This document shows, in pieces, positions 46,412-55,251 of a stretch of DNA of 64,000 nucleotides (position 1 is its first letter; the number at the start of each line of letters is the position of its first letter). Both the position numbers and the translations under genes were made by a program. The stretch comes from Chryseobacterium sp. G0162. Lineage in GTDB: Bacteria > Bacteroidota > Bacteroidia > Flavobacteriales > Weeksellaceae. The notes under the pieces are model-generated. The model saw nothing but the letters and a program-made list of their open reading frames with translations, was not told where the DNA came from and made no database searches. The DNA lies in assembly GCF_003815715.1 (NCBI RefSeq), contig NZ_CP033922.1, positions 682,001-746,000 on the forward strand, given 5' to 3'.

Positions 46412-47412
46412 TCTACATTGTTATAGGATTTCTCTGGCTTTCCATCTGTCTTTATATTATTCTGGGCGGGGCTGACTTTGGGGCAGGTATTGTAGAACTT
46501 TTTACGAATAAAAAAGCCCGCCATAAAACTCATGAAATTATGTATGAATCAATTGCCCCCGTCTGGGAAGCCAATCACATGTGGCTGATTATTGCCATTG
46601 TTATCCTTTTTGTGGGCTTTCCTGAGATTTATACTACAATGTCTACCTACCTTCATATTCCTTTAGTCTTAATGCTTGTAGGAATTATTGCAAGAGGAAC
46701 AGCCTTTACATTCAGGCACTATGATGCAGTAAAGGACAACTGGCAGGTTTTATATACTCAGATTTTCTATTATGCCAGTCTTTTAACCCCATTCTTTTTG
46801 GGATTAATTGCAGCAGCAACGGTTTCATATTCTATCAATCCTGATGCTACTACCTTTTTGGATCTGTATGTTTACAGCTGGCTGAATTGGTTTGGAGTTT
46901 CTGTAGGTTTATTCACTGTAGCATTGTGTGCTTATCTTGCCTCTATCTTTTCATTGAGAGAAACCCGTGGGAAAGAAGAATTGCTATTAATGATCAGAAA
47001 ATCAAAACAAACAATGATCTTTGTTGTCATTACAGGAGTTCTTGTATTCGCTACAGCTTACCTTTCGGATATTCCTCTTTTAACCTGGGTATTTTCAAAA
47101 CCTTTAGGAATCATGGCGATTGCTTTTGCCACGGTTGCTTTATTGCTTATTTTAAGAGCTCTCAACAACCAGAAATTACTTCCTGTAAGAGCTCTGGCAG
47201 GCTTTCAAATGGTTATGATCCTTGTGGCGGCAACTTATCAGCACAACCCGGATATTATCTTATTAGGTAATGGGCAACATCTTTCACTGTTAGAACATAT
47301 GGCACCTCCCAAGACTATTTCTGCATTGGGATGGGCATTGATGCTAGGTTCATTATTTATTCTTCCGTTTTTATTTTACCTGATGGCTTCATTCAGTAAG
47401 CTGAGAAAATAA
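46408..47412 (+). CDS. cydB: Cytochrome bd ubiquinol oxidase subunit II
   Basis: 334 residues with about eight TM helices. GGADFGAGIVEL and the conserved PVWEANHMWLI, plus RGTAFTFRHYD, match CydB. The ATGA overlap with cydA indicates coupled translation of the two oxidase subunits. No cydX-like small subunit gene is seen right after it; the next gene is a ClbS-like protein. Confidence 0.96.
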   Translation: MIYIVIGFLWLSICLYIILGGADFGAGIVELFTNKKARHKTHEIMYESIAPVWEANHMWLIIAIVILFVGFPEIYTTMSTYLHIPLVLMLVGIIARGTAFTFRHYDAVKDNWQVLYTQIFYYASLLTPFFLGLIAAATVSYSINPDATTFLDLYVYSWLNWFGVSVGLFTVALCAYLASIFSLRETRGKEELLLMIRKSKQTMIFVVITGVLVFATAYLSDIPLLTWVFSKPLGIMAIAFATVALLLILRALNNQKLLPVRALAGFQMVMILVAATYQHNPDIILLGNGQHLSLLEHMAPPKTISALGWALMLGSLFILPFLFYLMASFSKLRK

Positions 47413-47418
47413 GTAAAT

Positions 47419-47934
47419 ATGCAAAGTTATAAGGACAAAACAGAGCTTATTGAAGAGATCAAAACAAGATACCATCTTTATGATCAGGAGTTTGATGATA
47501 TTAAAGAAGCTGAAAAAGATCTGTTAAAACCAGGAGTGGATAAAACTCCATCCCAAAATATATCTTATCAAATTGGTTGGACACATCTCATCCTTCAATG
47601 GGAATCTGATGAGAAAAAAGGAATTGAAGTAAAAACACCAACTCCAGAATACAAATGGAATAATTTAAAAGGATTATACCAGTCTTTCTATGAACAATAT
47701 GGCTCCTATAGCTTATCAGATCAAAGAGAACTCCTAAAAAAGCAAGTCAATGAAATCATAAAATGGATTGAAAGTCTTAATGATAATACCCTATTTGTTC
47801 CTGAACAGAGAAAATGGGCAACAACATCAGCTAAATGGCCCGTTTGGAAATGGATCCATATCAATACAGTTGCCCCTTTTAAAAATTTCAGGTCACAGCT
47901 AAGAAAATGGAAAAAAGAAACCGATACAGAATAA
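47419..47934 (+). CDS. ClbS/DfsB family four-helix protein
   Basis: 171 residues, DUF1706 type. YQIGWTHLILQWE and the C-terminal WPVWKWIHINTVAPFKNFRSQLRKWKK are characteristic. One family member, ClbS, is a colibactin self-protection cyclopropane hydrolase; most members are of unknown function, and nothing here implies a colibactin link. It begins 6 bases after cydB, so read-through is likely. The stop codon lies inside its terminator stem. Confidence 0.85.
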   Translation: MQSYKDKTELIEEIKTRYHLYDQEFDDIKEAEKDLLKPGVDKTPSQNISYQIGWTHLILQWESDEKKGIEVKTPTPEYKWNNLKGLYQSFYEQYGSYSLSDQRELLKKQVNEIIKWIESLNDNTLFVPEQRKWATTSAKWPVWKWIHINTVAPFKNFRSQLRKWKKETDTE

Positions 47935-47953
47935 TTCTGTACCGGTTTTTTAT
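47920..47953 (+). terminator. Terminator overlapping the stop of the ClbS-like gene
   Basis: ACCG-a-TACAGAA pairs with TTCTGTA-c-CGGT (one mismatch) with a TAA loop that is close to the stop codon, then T6. Confidence 0.85.
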
Positions 47954-47970
47954 TATTATGATGTATAAAA

Positions 47971-49668
47971 CTAAGCTAGTTTCATCAATAGATTCTCATC
48001 AATCTTCTCTACTTTCACAATATTATTCTTTGTCAAAGTTTTAGAAGCTTTATCCCATTTTTTACCAGATAACTGGCTTCTTTCTTTTACTTCAGCCAAA
48101 GACATTGCTTCTTCCTGAGAATTAAGAATTTCAAGAATTACTTTTTCATCTTCTCCCAGTTCAATTTGAGGAACTGCTTTCTCCGGTCTCATCTGAGGGA
48201 AGAATAATACTTCCTGGATAGAGGCATTGTTCGTTAAGAACATAATTAATCTGTCCATACCGATTCCTAATCCTGAAGTTGGTGGCATACCATATTCAAG
48301 GGCTCTTAAGAAGTCCTGATCGATAAACATTGCTTCATCATCTCCTCTTTCAGATAGAGCCATTTGAGCTTCAAAACGCTCTCTCTGATCAATTGGGTCA
48401 TTAAGCTCTGAATAGGCGTTGGCAATTTCTTTTCCACATACCATTAATTCAAAACGCTCAGTCAAACCTTCTTTGCTTCTGTGCTTTTTAGTCAATGGAG
48501 ACATCTCAACCGGGTAATCTGTAATGAAAGTCGGCTGGATGAAGTTTCCTTCACACTTCTCACCGAAGATCTCATCAATTAATTTCCCTTTACCCATCGT
48601 TTCATTCACCTCAATTCCAATAGACTTCGCGAAATCATATAATTCCTTCTCTGTTTTTCCAGTGATATCGAAACCTGTAAATTTCAGGATTGCTTCAGTC
48701 ATAGAAACTCTTGGATAAGGAGCTTTGAAATCTACTTCATGTTCTCCAAACGTAGCTGTTGTAGTTCCGTTTACCTGAATAGCACAGAATTCCAATAATT
48801 TCTCAGTGAAATCCATCATCCAGTTGTAGTCTTTATAAGCTACATAGATTTCCATAGCTGTAAACTCCGGGTTGTGAGTTCTGTCCATTCCTTCGTTTCT
48901 GAAGTTTTTAGAGAATTCATATACTCCGTCAAAACCACCTACGATCAATCTTTTCAGATATAATTCGTTAGCAATTCTTAAATATAATGGAATATCTAAT
49001 GCATTGTGATGCGTGATGAAAGGCTTAGCCGCTGCTCCACCAGGAATTGATTGTAGAATTGGAGTTTCCACTTCAAAATATCCTGCATCATTGAAGAAAG
49101 TTCTCATCGCATTGAACAATTTTGTTCTCTTCACGAAGATTTCCTTCACTTGTGGATTTACTGTTAAATCTACATAACGCTGTCTGTATCTTAATTCAGG
49201 GTCTGTAAATCCGTCGTGTACAACACCGTTTTCATCTGTTTTTGCCTGAGGAAGTGGACGTAAAGCTTTAGTAAGAAGCGTAAAATTCTTTACTAAAACC
49301 GTTTTTTCTCCTACCTGAGTAGTAAACAATTCTCCTTCAATACCGATGATATCACCAATATCTAAAAGGTGTTTGTATACTTCGTTATATAATTCTTTAT
49401 CATCTCCCGGACAAATCTCGTCTCTGTTGAAGTAAACCTGAATTTTTCCTTTAGAATCCTGCAATTCTGCAAAAGAAGCCTTCCCTTGAATTCTGCGGGA
49501 CATTAATCTACCAGCGATCTTCACCTGTTTACTTTCAGAAAAGTCCTGTTTTATAGATTCTGTAGTATCTGTAATGGTATACTCATCCGCAGGGAACGCA
49601 TTAATCCCCATTTCAGTAAGCTTATTCAGCTTTTCTCTTCTAATGATTTCTTGTTCTGATAATTGCAT
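47971..49668 (-). CDS. lysS: Lysyl-tRNA synthetase, class II
   Basis: 565 residues: N-terminal OB-fold anticodon domain (KIAGRLMSRRIQGKASFAELQD), then the class II catalytic core with motif 2 (FRNEGMDRTHNPEFTAMEIY) and motif 3 (GLGIGMDRLIMFLTN). It is about 60 residues longer than E. coli LysS because of a C-terminal extension (VILEILNSQEEAMSLAEVKE) with a winged-helix look, a common feature in Bacteroidota. Charges tRNA-Lys. Confidence 0.96.
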   Translation of the reverse strand: MQLSEQEIIRREKLNKLTEMGINAFPADEYTITDTTESIKQDFSESKQVKIAGRLMSRRIQGKASFAELQDSKGKIQVYFNRDEICPGDDKELYNEVYKHLLDIGDIIGIEGELFTTQVGEKTVLVKNFTLLTKALRPLPQAKTDENGVVHDGFTDPELRYRQRYVDLTVNPQVKEIFVKRTKLFNAMRTFFNDAGYFEVETPILQSIPGGAAAKPFITHHNALDIPLYLRIANELYLKRLIVGGFDGVYEFSKNFRNEGMDRTHNPEFTAMEIYVAYKDYNWMMDFTEKLLEFCAIQVNGTTTATFGEHEVDFKAPYPRVSMTEAILKFTGFDITGKTEKELYDFAKSIGIEVNETMGKGKLIDEIFGEKCEGNFIQPTFITDYPVEMSPLTKKHRSKEGLTERFELMVCGKEIANAYSELNDPIDQRERFEAQMALSERGDDEAMFIDQDFLRALEYGMPPTSGLGIGMDRLIMFLTNNASIQEVLFFPQMRPEKAVPQIELGEDEKVILEILNSQEEAMSLAEVKERSQLSGKKWDKASKTLTKNNIVKVEKIDENLLMKLA

Positions 49669-49840
49669 TTCTTATTTTTCTAAAAGCGTACAAATTTAGG
49701 CATTTTTGAGTTGACCGTCAATTGATTTTTTCAGAAATTTTAAAATGTCAGTCGGAATGGAGTTGAGATACGGGATATGAGGTATTGAAATAAGAGATAT
49801 AAATTGATGTGTTATTAACTTTAAGCCTTAGACTTGAACT

Positions 49841-50764
49841 TTAAAAGCTTTTCCTATTCTGTTGAGGAATAAATGTCCACACCAATATTCTACTTATTTT
49901 CTGTCCCTGAGCCATATCAATGGTTTTCACCTCTACAGCCTTTACTTTCTTTAAAAGGGTAGTTAATTTATATAAATTTTCTTTTTTTGAAACCAGACAA
50001 GTAAACCAAAGAATCTGTGATGAATATTGAGCACTTTCATTAATCATATTGGTAATGAATTTCAATTCTCCGCCTTCACACCATAATTCTGATTGTTGTC
50101 CCCCAAAATTGAGCAACGTTTTCCTGTCTTTTCCTTTATTTAAATTCTTTGTTTTTCGAAGATTTCCTTTTATCATAGATTCTTTTGAATCATGAAAAGG
50201 GGGATTACACATAGAAAATGTAAACCGGTCTTCAGGATTTAGTATATTTTTGAAAATATACTTGGAATCAGGCTGATGTTTCAATTCAATTGATGAGGAC
50301 AAATCCGGATTCTGATCCAGGATATATTGTGCATTTTTTAAAGAATCTTCATTGATATCCGTCCCAAGCATCTTCCAACCATAAGATTTATGGGCAATCA
50401 AAGGATAAATGAGGTTTGCTCCTACTCCAACATCAAGTCCTTTTACAGAAGTGCCGGTTGGAATTTCACCATTTTTTTCTGCTAACAGATCAGCAATATA
50501 ATGAATGTAATCTGCCCGACCAGGAATAGGTGGACATAAATTGGTGTCGGGAATATCCCAATCTTTAACATTATAAAAATGGAATAATAAAGCCTTGTTG
50601 AGTAATTTTACAGCTTGAGGAATGCTGAAATTAATAGTTGTTGTCCCATGAATATTCACAAAAACATAATGTTTCAGTTCTGGCACACAAGAAATAAGCC
50701 GATCAAAATCATAAGGATTACGGTGCAGATTTCTTGTATGCAGACTAGATTTTTCTGTGGACAT
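49841..50764 (-). CDS. rlmF: 23S rRNA (adenine-1618-N6)-methyltransferase
   Basis: 307 residues. The N-terminus HTRNLHRNPYDFDRLI, the SAM-site GLDVGVGANLIYPLI and the catalytic FSMCNPPFHDS (NPPF) are RlmF signatures. It methylates one adenine of the 23S rRNA. It lies 3 bases after the cytochrome c gene on the same strand and is likely the last gene of that transcript. Confidence 0.94.
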   Translation of the reverse strand: MSTEKSSLHTRNLHRNPYDFDRLISCVPELKHYVFVNIHGTTTINFSIPQAVKLLNKALLFHFYNVKDWDIPDTNLCPPIPGRADYIHYIADLLAEKNGEIPTGTSVKGLDVGVGANLIYPLIAHKSYGWKMLGTDINEDSLKNAQYILDQNPDLSSSIELKHQPDSKYIFKNILNPEDRFTFSMCNPPFHDSKESMIKGNLRKTKNLNKGKDRKTLLNFGGQQSELWCEGGELKFITNMINESAQYSSQILWFTCLVSKKENLYKLTTLLKKVKAVEVKTIDMAQGQKISRILVWTFIPQQNRKSF

Positions 50765-50767
50765 TTT

Positions 50768-51133
50768 TTATTTTTTCTGGCTTAGAATATACTCCACCAT
50801 TTTTTTGGCATCTTCTTTAGACACCTGTGGATGAGCAGCCATAGGGACACCTCCCCAAACTCCACTGCCGCCCTCTATAATTTTGGAAGCCAACAACTCA
50901 ATATCCTTGTCAGAATATTTGGCTGCGATTTCCTGATAAGAAGGTCCTATCATTCTCTCATTAACAGAGTGGCACCCCGAACAGTCCAATGTTTCCATGA
51001 TCTGATCACCGGAAAGATTGGACTGAGCTGGAGCTGATGCAGCATCTGAAGACGCTACCTCTGTTGTATTTTCTTTTTTAGAACAGGAAAAGATCAGAAG
51101 ACCTAAAGCTCCTGCCAAAAATAAGTTTTTCAT
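50768..51133 (-). CDS. Class I cytochrome c lipoprotein
   Basis: 121 residues. The signal peptide ends in a lipobox (LLIFSC, Cys17). An Ala/Ser-rich linker leads to a class I cytochrome c domain with one haem site CSGCH (about residue 51) and the axial-Met segment GGVPMAAHP. Membrane-anchored periplasmic electron carrier. It overlaps the upstream lipoprotein stop by one base. Possible partners are oxidases; the bd oxidase here would not need it. Confidence 0.9.
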   Translation of the reverse strand: MKNLFLAGALGLLIFSCSKKENTTEVASSDAASAPAQSNLSGDQIMETLDCSGCHSVNERMIGPSYQEIAAKYSDKDIELLASKIIEGGSGVWGGVPMAAHPQVSKEDAKKMVEYILSQKK

Positions 51134-51351
51134 TATTTCTTCGCTGTAGAATCTGTTTTAGCAGCTTCAGGAGCAGGGGTAGCCGGAGTTGCAGCAGCCG
51201 GAGCAGCAGTTTTAGCAGTTGAATCTACCACTGTAGTTGCTTCTGGCTCTTCAAGCATAGTGTTGCTGTCCTGTAATGAGTGATCAGCTTTTTTAGAGCA
51301 GCTAGCTAATAATAAACCTCCAATAAATGCGATTGCGAATACTTTTTTCAT
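51133..51351 (-). CDS. Small Ala/Thr/Pro-rich lipoprotein
   Basis: 72 residues. The lipobox (LLLASC, Cys18) is followed by a low-complexity region rich in Ala, Thr, Pro and Glu with no domain. The one-base overlap with the cytochrome c gene suggests coupled translation and a linked outer-membrane or periplasmic role. Function unknown. Confidence 0.65.
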   Translation of the reverse strand: MKKVFAIAFIGGLLLASCSKKADHSLQDSNTMLEEPEATTVVDSTAKTAAPAAATPATPAPEAAKTDSTAKK

Positions 51352-51499
51352 TTTTTTCTAATTTGAAAGCAAAAATATAAAAAATAAACGTTTCAGCTTA
51401 TGACAAATGTTTTCTTTGAATAATATTTTTAAACAACAATACTTAATTCAACATATAAAAATAATAATTCAAATACTAGGGAAATTTAAATTCACTTAT

Positions 51500-51507
51500 T
51501 ACTTTTG
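51500..51507 (+). promoter_or_regulatory. Promoter -7 box before the cupin gene
   Basis: TACTTTTG fits TAnnTTTG, 45 bases before the ATG at 51553. Confidence 0.4.
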
Positions 51508-51552
51508 TGATATTAATTGTTTACACCAAAACATAACTATTAATTTGAACTT

Positions 51553-52008
51553 ATGACTAAAAAGAATTTATTGAGTAAAACTCTTTTTGTTGCACTCACT
51601 GCCCTTTCATTGTCTTGTGACAATTCTTCATCAGATATTCAATCCTCTGAATATTCTGATAAAATCGAATCCGTAACCTTATTAAAAACGACAAAATCAT
51701 GGGAAGGAACATTGTACCCCAACTATCCGAGTGGACAACCTGAAATTTCTGTACTTAAAATTTCCGTCCCACCTCATAAAGCTTTAGACTGGCACAAACA
51801 TCCGGTGATTAACGCAGCCTATATAGAAAAAGGTGAAATTCAGATTGAAAAGAAGGAAGATGGTAAAACACAATGGATAAGACAAGGCGAAGTACTTCCG
51901 GAAATGGTGAACATTGCCCACAGAGGCAAAACCGGAGATAAAGGAGCAACGTTAATTGTCTTCTACAGTGGATCTCCCGATATACCTATTTCAGAACCGG
52001 TACATTAA
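51553..52008 (+). CDS. Cupin-domain lipoprotein
   Basis: 151 residues. Lipoprotein-type signal (ALTALSLSC). The cupin motif is HKHPVINAAYIEKGEIQIE, then GEVLPEMVNIAHRG, giving two His plus Glu and a final His as possible metal ligands. Exported, monocistronic. Enzymatic activity cannot be predicted; small exported cupins are often sugar or ligand binding. Confidence 0.8.
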   Translation: MTKKNLLSKTLFVALTALSLSCDNSSSDIQSSEYSDKIESVTLLKTTKSWEGTLYPNYPSGQPEISVLKISVPPHKALDWHKHPVINAAYIEKGEIQIEKKEDGKTQWIRQGEVLPEMVNIAHRGKTGDKGATLIVFYSGSPDIPISEPVH

Positions 52009-52018
52009 ATTAAAAGCC

Positions 52019-52144
52019 ACTAAGTTCACACAGAGTCTTTCTGATTACATAATCATTTCGCTTAGCCAAAAAATAGTGTCTTTCTAAATAAAATACCTTT
52101 CTGAACTGTTTATTGCTGTGATATAAGCTCATTGTGAACTTAGT
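52019..52144. repeat. MITE-like element with 12-bp terminal inverted repeats
   Basis: ACTAAGTTCACA at 52019-52030 is the exact reverse complement of TGTGAACTTAGT at 52133-52144. The 126-base element lies in the gap after the cupin gene and carries no coding potential. No target-site duplication was confirmed. Confidence 0.6.
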
Positions 52145-52260
52145 ATTATAGGCTATTTACTTTTACAAATTAATTTCCATTATCTTAACTTCAAAATACC
52201 CATTGTACTCTTAATTTTTTTTATAATTTTAAATAGATTTTTGATGATAAGATAAAAGTT

Positions 52261-52905
52261 ATGGTTTTAATTTCGAAAATACTGTTTTTCACCAGCCATC
52301 ACGGCTTTTATACGGTGATCCTTCTTTTTCTGATTTTTGGATTACTATCCTACCTCACTAAAAAAGCATGGTTTTTAATTCTGGCAATTCCTCTCTCTAT
52401 TTTAAATGGATTTTGCGGACAGTTTCTAAATGCCTGGTTTCTGAATCAATATGGTATAGAAAGTACCGCTATTATTACTTCCGATGTAGAAACCAATTCT
52501 ACATTGAATGACATGTACATTCACGATTATGAGGCAGTTGTTAAAAAACAGGATGGGAAATATGTTTCAACATTTTTCTCTACCACAAGCGCAACGATCT
52601 ATCCTATTGAAAATACCATCAGGATCCCTCCAGTAGAGATTCCTTTTCCTGTAAAATACATTCCGGGATACGAAAAAAATATCGTTATTCTTTATAATCA
52701 GTCCGAGGAAGGAAAAGCAGTCCTTAAATACTCAAAACTGGCTCCGGTAAACTCTGCAAGAATTAAATATGAAGCAGACAGAACCAATAAAGAATTCATT
52801 GCAGAATATATCAAAGCATTGGAAGGTTATACGGCATCTTATGATGAAGAAAGTTATAAAATAAAGCTGGAAGAGCTCAAAGAAGAACTTAAACAACTGA
52901 AATAG
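52261..52905 (+). CDS. Membrane protein of unknown function
   Basis: 214 residues. Two N-terminal TM segments (FYTVILLFLIFGLLSYL and WFLILAIPLSILNGFCG) are followed by a soluble, strand-containing domain of about 130 residues and a C-terminal charged coiled-coil tail (KIKLEELKEELKQLK). No known family recognised. It is upstream of the trp leader but on a separate promoter. Confidence 0.7.
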   Translation: MVLISKILFFTSHHGFYTVILLFLIFGLLSYLTKKAWFLILAIPLSILNGFCGQFLNAWFLNQYGIESTAIITSDVETNSTLNDMYIHDYEAVVKKQDGKYVSTFFSTTSATIYPIENTIRIPPVEIPFPVKYIPGYEKNIVILYNQSEEGKAVLKYSKLAPVNSARIKYEADRTNKEFIAEYIKALEGYTASYDEESYKIKLEELKEELKQLK

Positions 52906-52944
52906 AATTACTTTAATATTAAGTTTTTTATTTTTTTGAATTTT

Positions 52945-52977
52945 TTGTTTTTTGTATTAAAAAAATTTCTACATTTG
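52945..52977 (+). promoter_or_regulatory. trp operon promoter
   Basis: TTG (52945-52947) and TACATTTG (52970-52977) with a 22-base spacer fit the Bacteroidota -33/-7 consensus. The expected start is about 52982-52984, immediately before trpL. Confidence 0.65.
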
Positions 52978-52982
52978 TCCCA

Positions 52983-53060
52983 ATGTTTACAATGAGCAAC
53001 AATATTTGGTGGTGGCTTTCAAACTCTTCGTCGGGTCTGAAGTTATTGTCATGTTGCTAA
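52983..53060 (+). CDS. trpL: trp operon leader peptide
   Basis: A 25-residue reading frame (MFTMSNNIWWWLSNSSSGLK, then five more residues) with three consecutive TGG codons at 53007-53015. Three Trp in a short peptide just before trpE, followed by a terminator hairpin, is the classical attenuator leader. An internal ATG at 52992 would give 22 residues; the promoter position makes either possible. Ribosome stalling at low Trp-tRNA is expected to free the operon. Confidence 0.92.
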   Translation: MFTMSNNIWWWLSNSSSGLKLLSCC

Positions 53061-53096
53061 ACAAACAGCAGATATAAGTAAAACAATACACAATAT

Positions 53097-53131
53097 AAGG
53101 CTTTGACGGATACCGTTAAAGCCTTTTTTTA
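53097..53131 (+). terminator. trp attenuator terminator
   Basis: AAGGCTTTGACGG pairs with CCGTTAAAGCCTT (13 bp, one G-T) around a 3-base loop, then T6. It sits between trpL and trpE and is stronger than any other hairpin near the operon. Confidence 0.93.
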
Positions 53132-53162
53132 TTCCTACAATCTAAAAAAAATAAAACAGCAG

Positions 53163-54590
53163 ATGTTTACACAAAAAATCAAAATAAAAACCGTTTCGAA
53201 AAAAACTCTTGGAGATCTTCATACTCCAATGAATATTTATCTTAAGATCAGAGACAAATTCAGAGACACGATCCTTCTGGAAAGCTCAGATTCAAAAAGT
53301 ATTGATAACAACTTTTCCTTTATAGCCATCAATGCCGTTGCAGGAATTGAAGTAAAAAACTTAAATGAATTTGAAATCAAACTTCCTGACTCTGCTCCGG
53401 TAAAGCAATTCATTATGGAGCGCAATATCTCTGAGATATTTGAAGAGTTCCGTACTATTTTTGATTGTGAAAAAACCAATGATCCTATTGAACAAACTGC
53501 ACAGAGCCTTTTCGGATATACAAGCTTTGAAGCGGTACAGTTTTTTGAAAACATCAATTTAAAAGCACAAAGTCCGGAAGTAGAAATTCCAATTCTGAGA
53601 TATAGATTATACCAATATGTAATTGCCATCAATCACTTCAATGACGAAATGCATATTATTGAAAACCAAATGGATGGTGTAAAATCTGAACTACATCTTT
53701 TAGAAAACCTCATTAAAAATCAAAATACCCCAGTCTATCCATTTGAAAAAAACGGTCAGGAAACGTCCAATATTACTGATGAAGATTATATCGAATTGGT
53801 AAAAACAGCTCAGAAACACTGTATGAGAGGTGATGTATTTCAATTGGTACTGAGCAGAAGATTTGAGCAGAAATTCAAAGGTGATGAATTCAATGTTTAC
53901 CGTGCTCTAAGAAACATCAACCCCTCTCCTTACCTGTTTTATTTTGATTATGGAAACTATAAACTATTCGGATCAAGTCCTGAAAGCCAGTTAATCATTA
54001 AAGACAACAAAGCTATTATTCATCCGATTGCCGGAACTTCCAAAAGAACAGGGAATTTAGAAACAGACCTTCAAGCTATTGAAGTCTTAAAGAATGATCC
54101 TAAAGAAAATGCTGAACACACAATGCTGGTAGATCTAGCTCGTAACGATCTTGGAAAGCTGGGTAAAAATGTAACAGTGACTAAACTTAAAGAAATTCAG
54201 CTTTTCTCTCACGTCATCCACATGGTAAGTGAAGTAACAGCAGACCTTCCCCAGCAAATCAATCCTCTAGACATGATCTCTGCCACTTTCCCTCAGGGAA
54301 CCTTAAGTGGAGCCCCAAAACATAAAGCTCTTCAACTCATCAATCAATATGAAAAAGATTCCCGTGGGTATTACGGAGGTTGTATAGGGATTGTCGGATT
54401 AAACGGAACCTGCAATCAAGCCATTATGATCAGAACCTTTTTAAGCAAAAACAATACACTATATTATCAGGCAGGAGCCGGTCTTGTTGCAAAATCTGTC
54501 CCTGAAAATGAGTTGCAGGAAGTCAATAACAAATTAAATGCCCTGAAAAAAGCAGTAGAAAAGGCAGAAAAAATTGTCGTAGAAAGCTAA
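53163..54590 (+). CDS. trpE: Anthranilate synthase component I
   Basis: 475 residues from the ATG at 53163. An in-frame TTG at 53103 would place the start within the attenuator terminator and is rejected. LLESSD near the N-terminus is the tryptophan feedback site. The chorismate-utilising core has HPIAGTSKRTG, DPKENAEHTMLVDLARND and GCIGIVGLNG. Makes anthranilate from chorismate with TrpG. It is the first structural gene of the operon. Confidence 0.96.
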   Translation: MFTQKIKIKTVSKKTLGDLHTPMNIYLKIRDKFRDTILLESSDSKSIDNNFSFIAINAVAGIEVKNLNEFEIKLPDSAPVKQFIMERNISEIFEEFRTIFDCEKTNDPIEQTAQSLFGYTSFEAVQFFENINLKAQSPEVEIPILRYRLYQYVIAINHFNDEMHIIENQMDGVKSELHLLENLIKNQNTPVYPFEKNGQETSNITDEDYIELVKTAQKHCMRGDVFQLVLSRRFEQKFKGDEFNVYRALRNINPSPYLFYFDYGNYKLFGSSPESQLIIKDNKAIIHPIAGTSKRTGNLETDLQAIEVLKNDPKENAEHTMLVDLARNDLGKLGKNVTVTKLKEIQLFSHVIHMVSEVTADLPQQINPLDMISATFPQGTLSGAPKHKALQLINQYEKDSRGYYGGCIGIVGLNGTCNQAIMIRTFLSKNNTLYYQAGAGLVAKSVPENELQEVNNKLNALKKAVEKAEKIVVES

Positions 54591-54625
54591 GCATCAAAAA
54601 TCAATTAACCTTCAACAAAAAAGAA

Positions 54626-55228
54626 ATGAATAACAATATCAACACTCAACAATCACCGCTTAAGGTTCTAGTTTTTGATAACTATGACAGCTTTACCTAT
54701 AACCTTGTTCAGATCATCGAAAGAATCCTGAATCAGAAGGTAGATGTGGTAAGAAATGACCAGATCACTTTGGAAGAAGTCGGAAAATACGATAAAATCA
54801 TACTTTCTCCAGGACCTGGAATTCCGGAAGAGGCAGGAATTTTACTGGAACTTATTAAAGAATATGCTTCTACTAAAAGTATTTTAGGTGTGTGTTTGGG
54901 ACAGCAGGCCATTGCAGAAGCTTTTGGTGGAAATCTAATCAATCTGACTGAAATTTTCCACGGAGTGGCTACCACTACTGATTTGGTAAAGGAAAACACC
55001 AAACTTTTTAAAGATCTAGCATCAGGGCTTGAAGTAGGAAGATACCACAGCTGGGCTGTTAATCCTGAAAACTTCCCCGATGAATTGGAAGTTACAGCAG
55101 TTGATAAAGACGGAATGATTATGGCCCTTCAGCATAAGACCTATGATGTACATGGAGTACAGTTTCATCCCGAAAGTATTTTAACTCCTGACGGAGAGGT
55201 AATCATCCGAAACTTTTTAAATCAGTAA
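54626..55228 (+). CDS. trpG: Anthranilate synthase component II (glutamine amidotransferase)
   Basis: 200 residues of the class I glutamine amidotransferase fold. LSPGPGIPEEAG, catalytic Cys in GVCLGQQAIAEAFGG, and the His-Glu pair in VQFHPESILTPDGE are all present. Delivers ammonia to TrpE. It lies 35 bases after trpE and 23 before trpD. In some bacteria this subunit also serves PABA synthase; that cannot be decided here. Confidence 0.95.
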   Translation: MNNNINTQQSPLKVLVFDNYDSFTYNLVQIIERILNQKVDVVRNDQITLEEVGKYDKIILSPGPGIPEEAGILLELIKEYASTKSILGVCLGQQAIAEAFGGNLINLTEIFHGVATTTDLVKENTKLFKDLASGLEVGRYHSWAVNPENFPDELEVTAVDKDGMIMALQHKTYDVHGVQFHPESILTPDGEVIIRNFLNQ

Positions 55229-55251
55229 AAGTTTAATGAAGTAAGCCAAGT

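Noticed and set aside
47419..47934. Colibactin resistance gene
   Set aside because: The DUF1706 family is broad and no polyketide cluster is present; only the family name is used.
53103..53162. N-terminal extension of TrpE from a TTG at 53103
   Set aside because: It would place the start codon inside the stem of the attenuator terminator, and the extra 20 residues do not look like TrpE. The ATG at 53163 gives the normal N-terminus.
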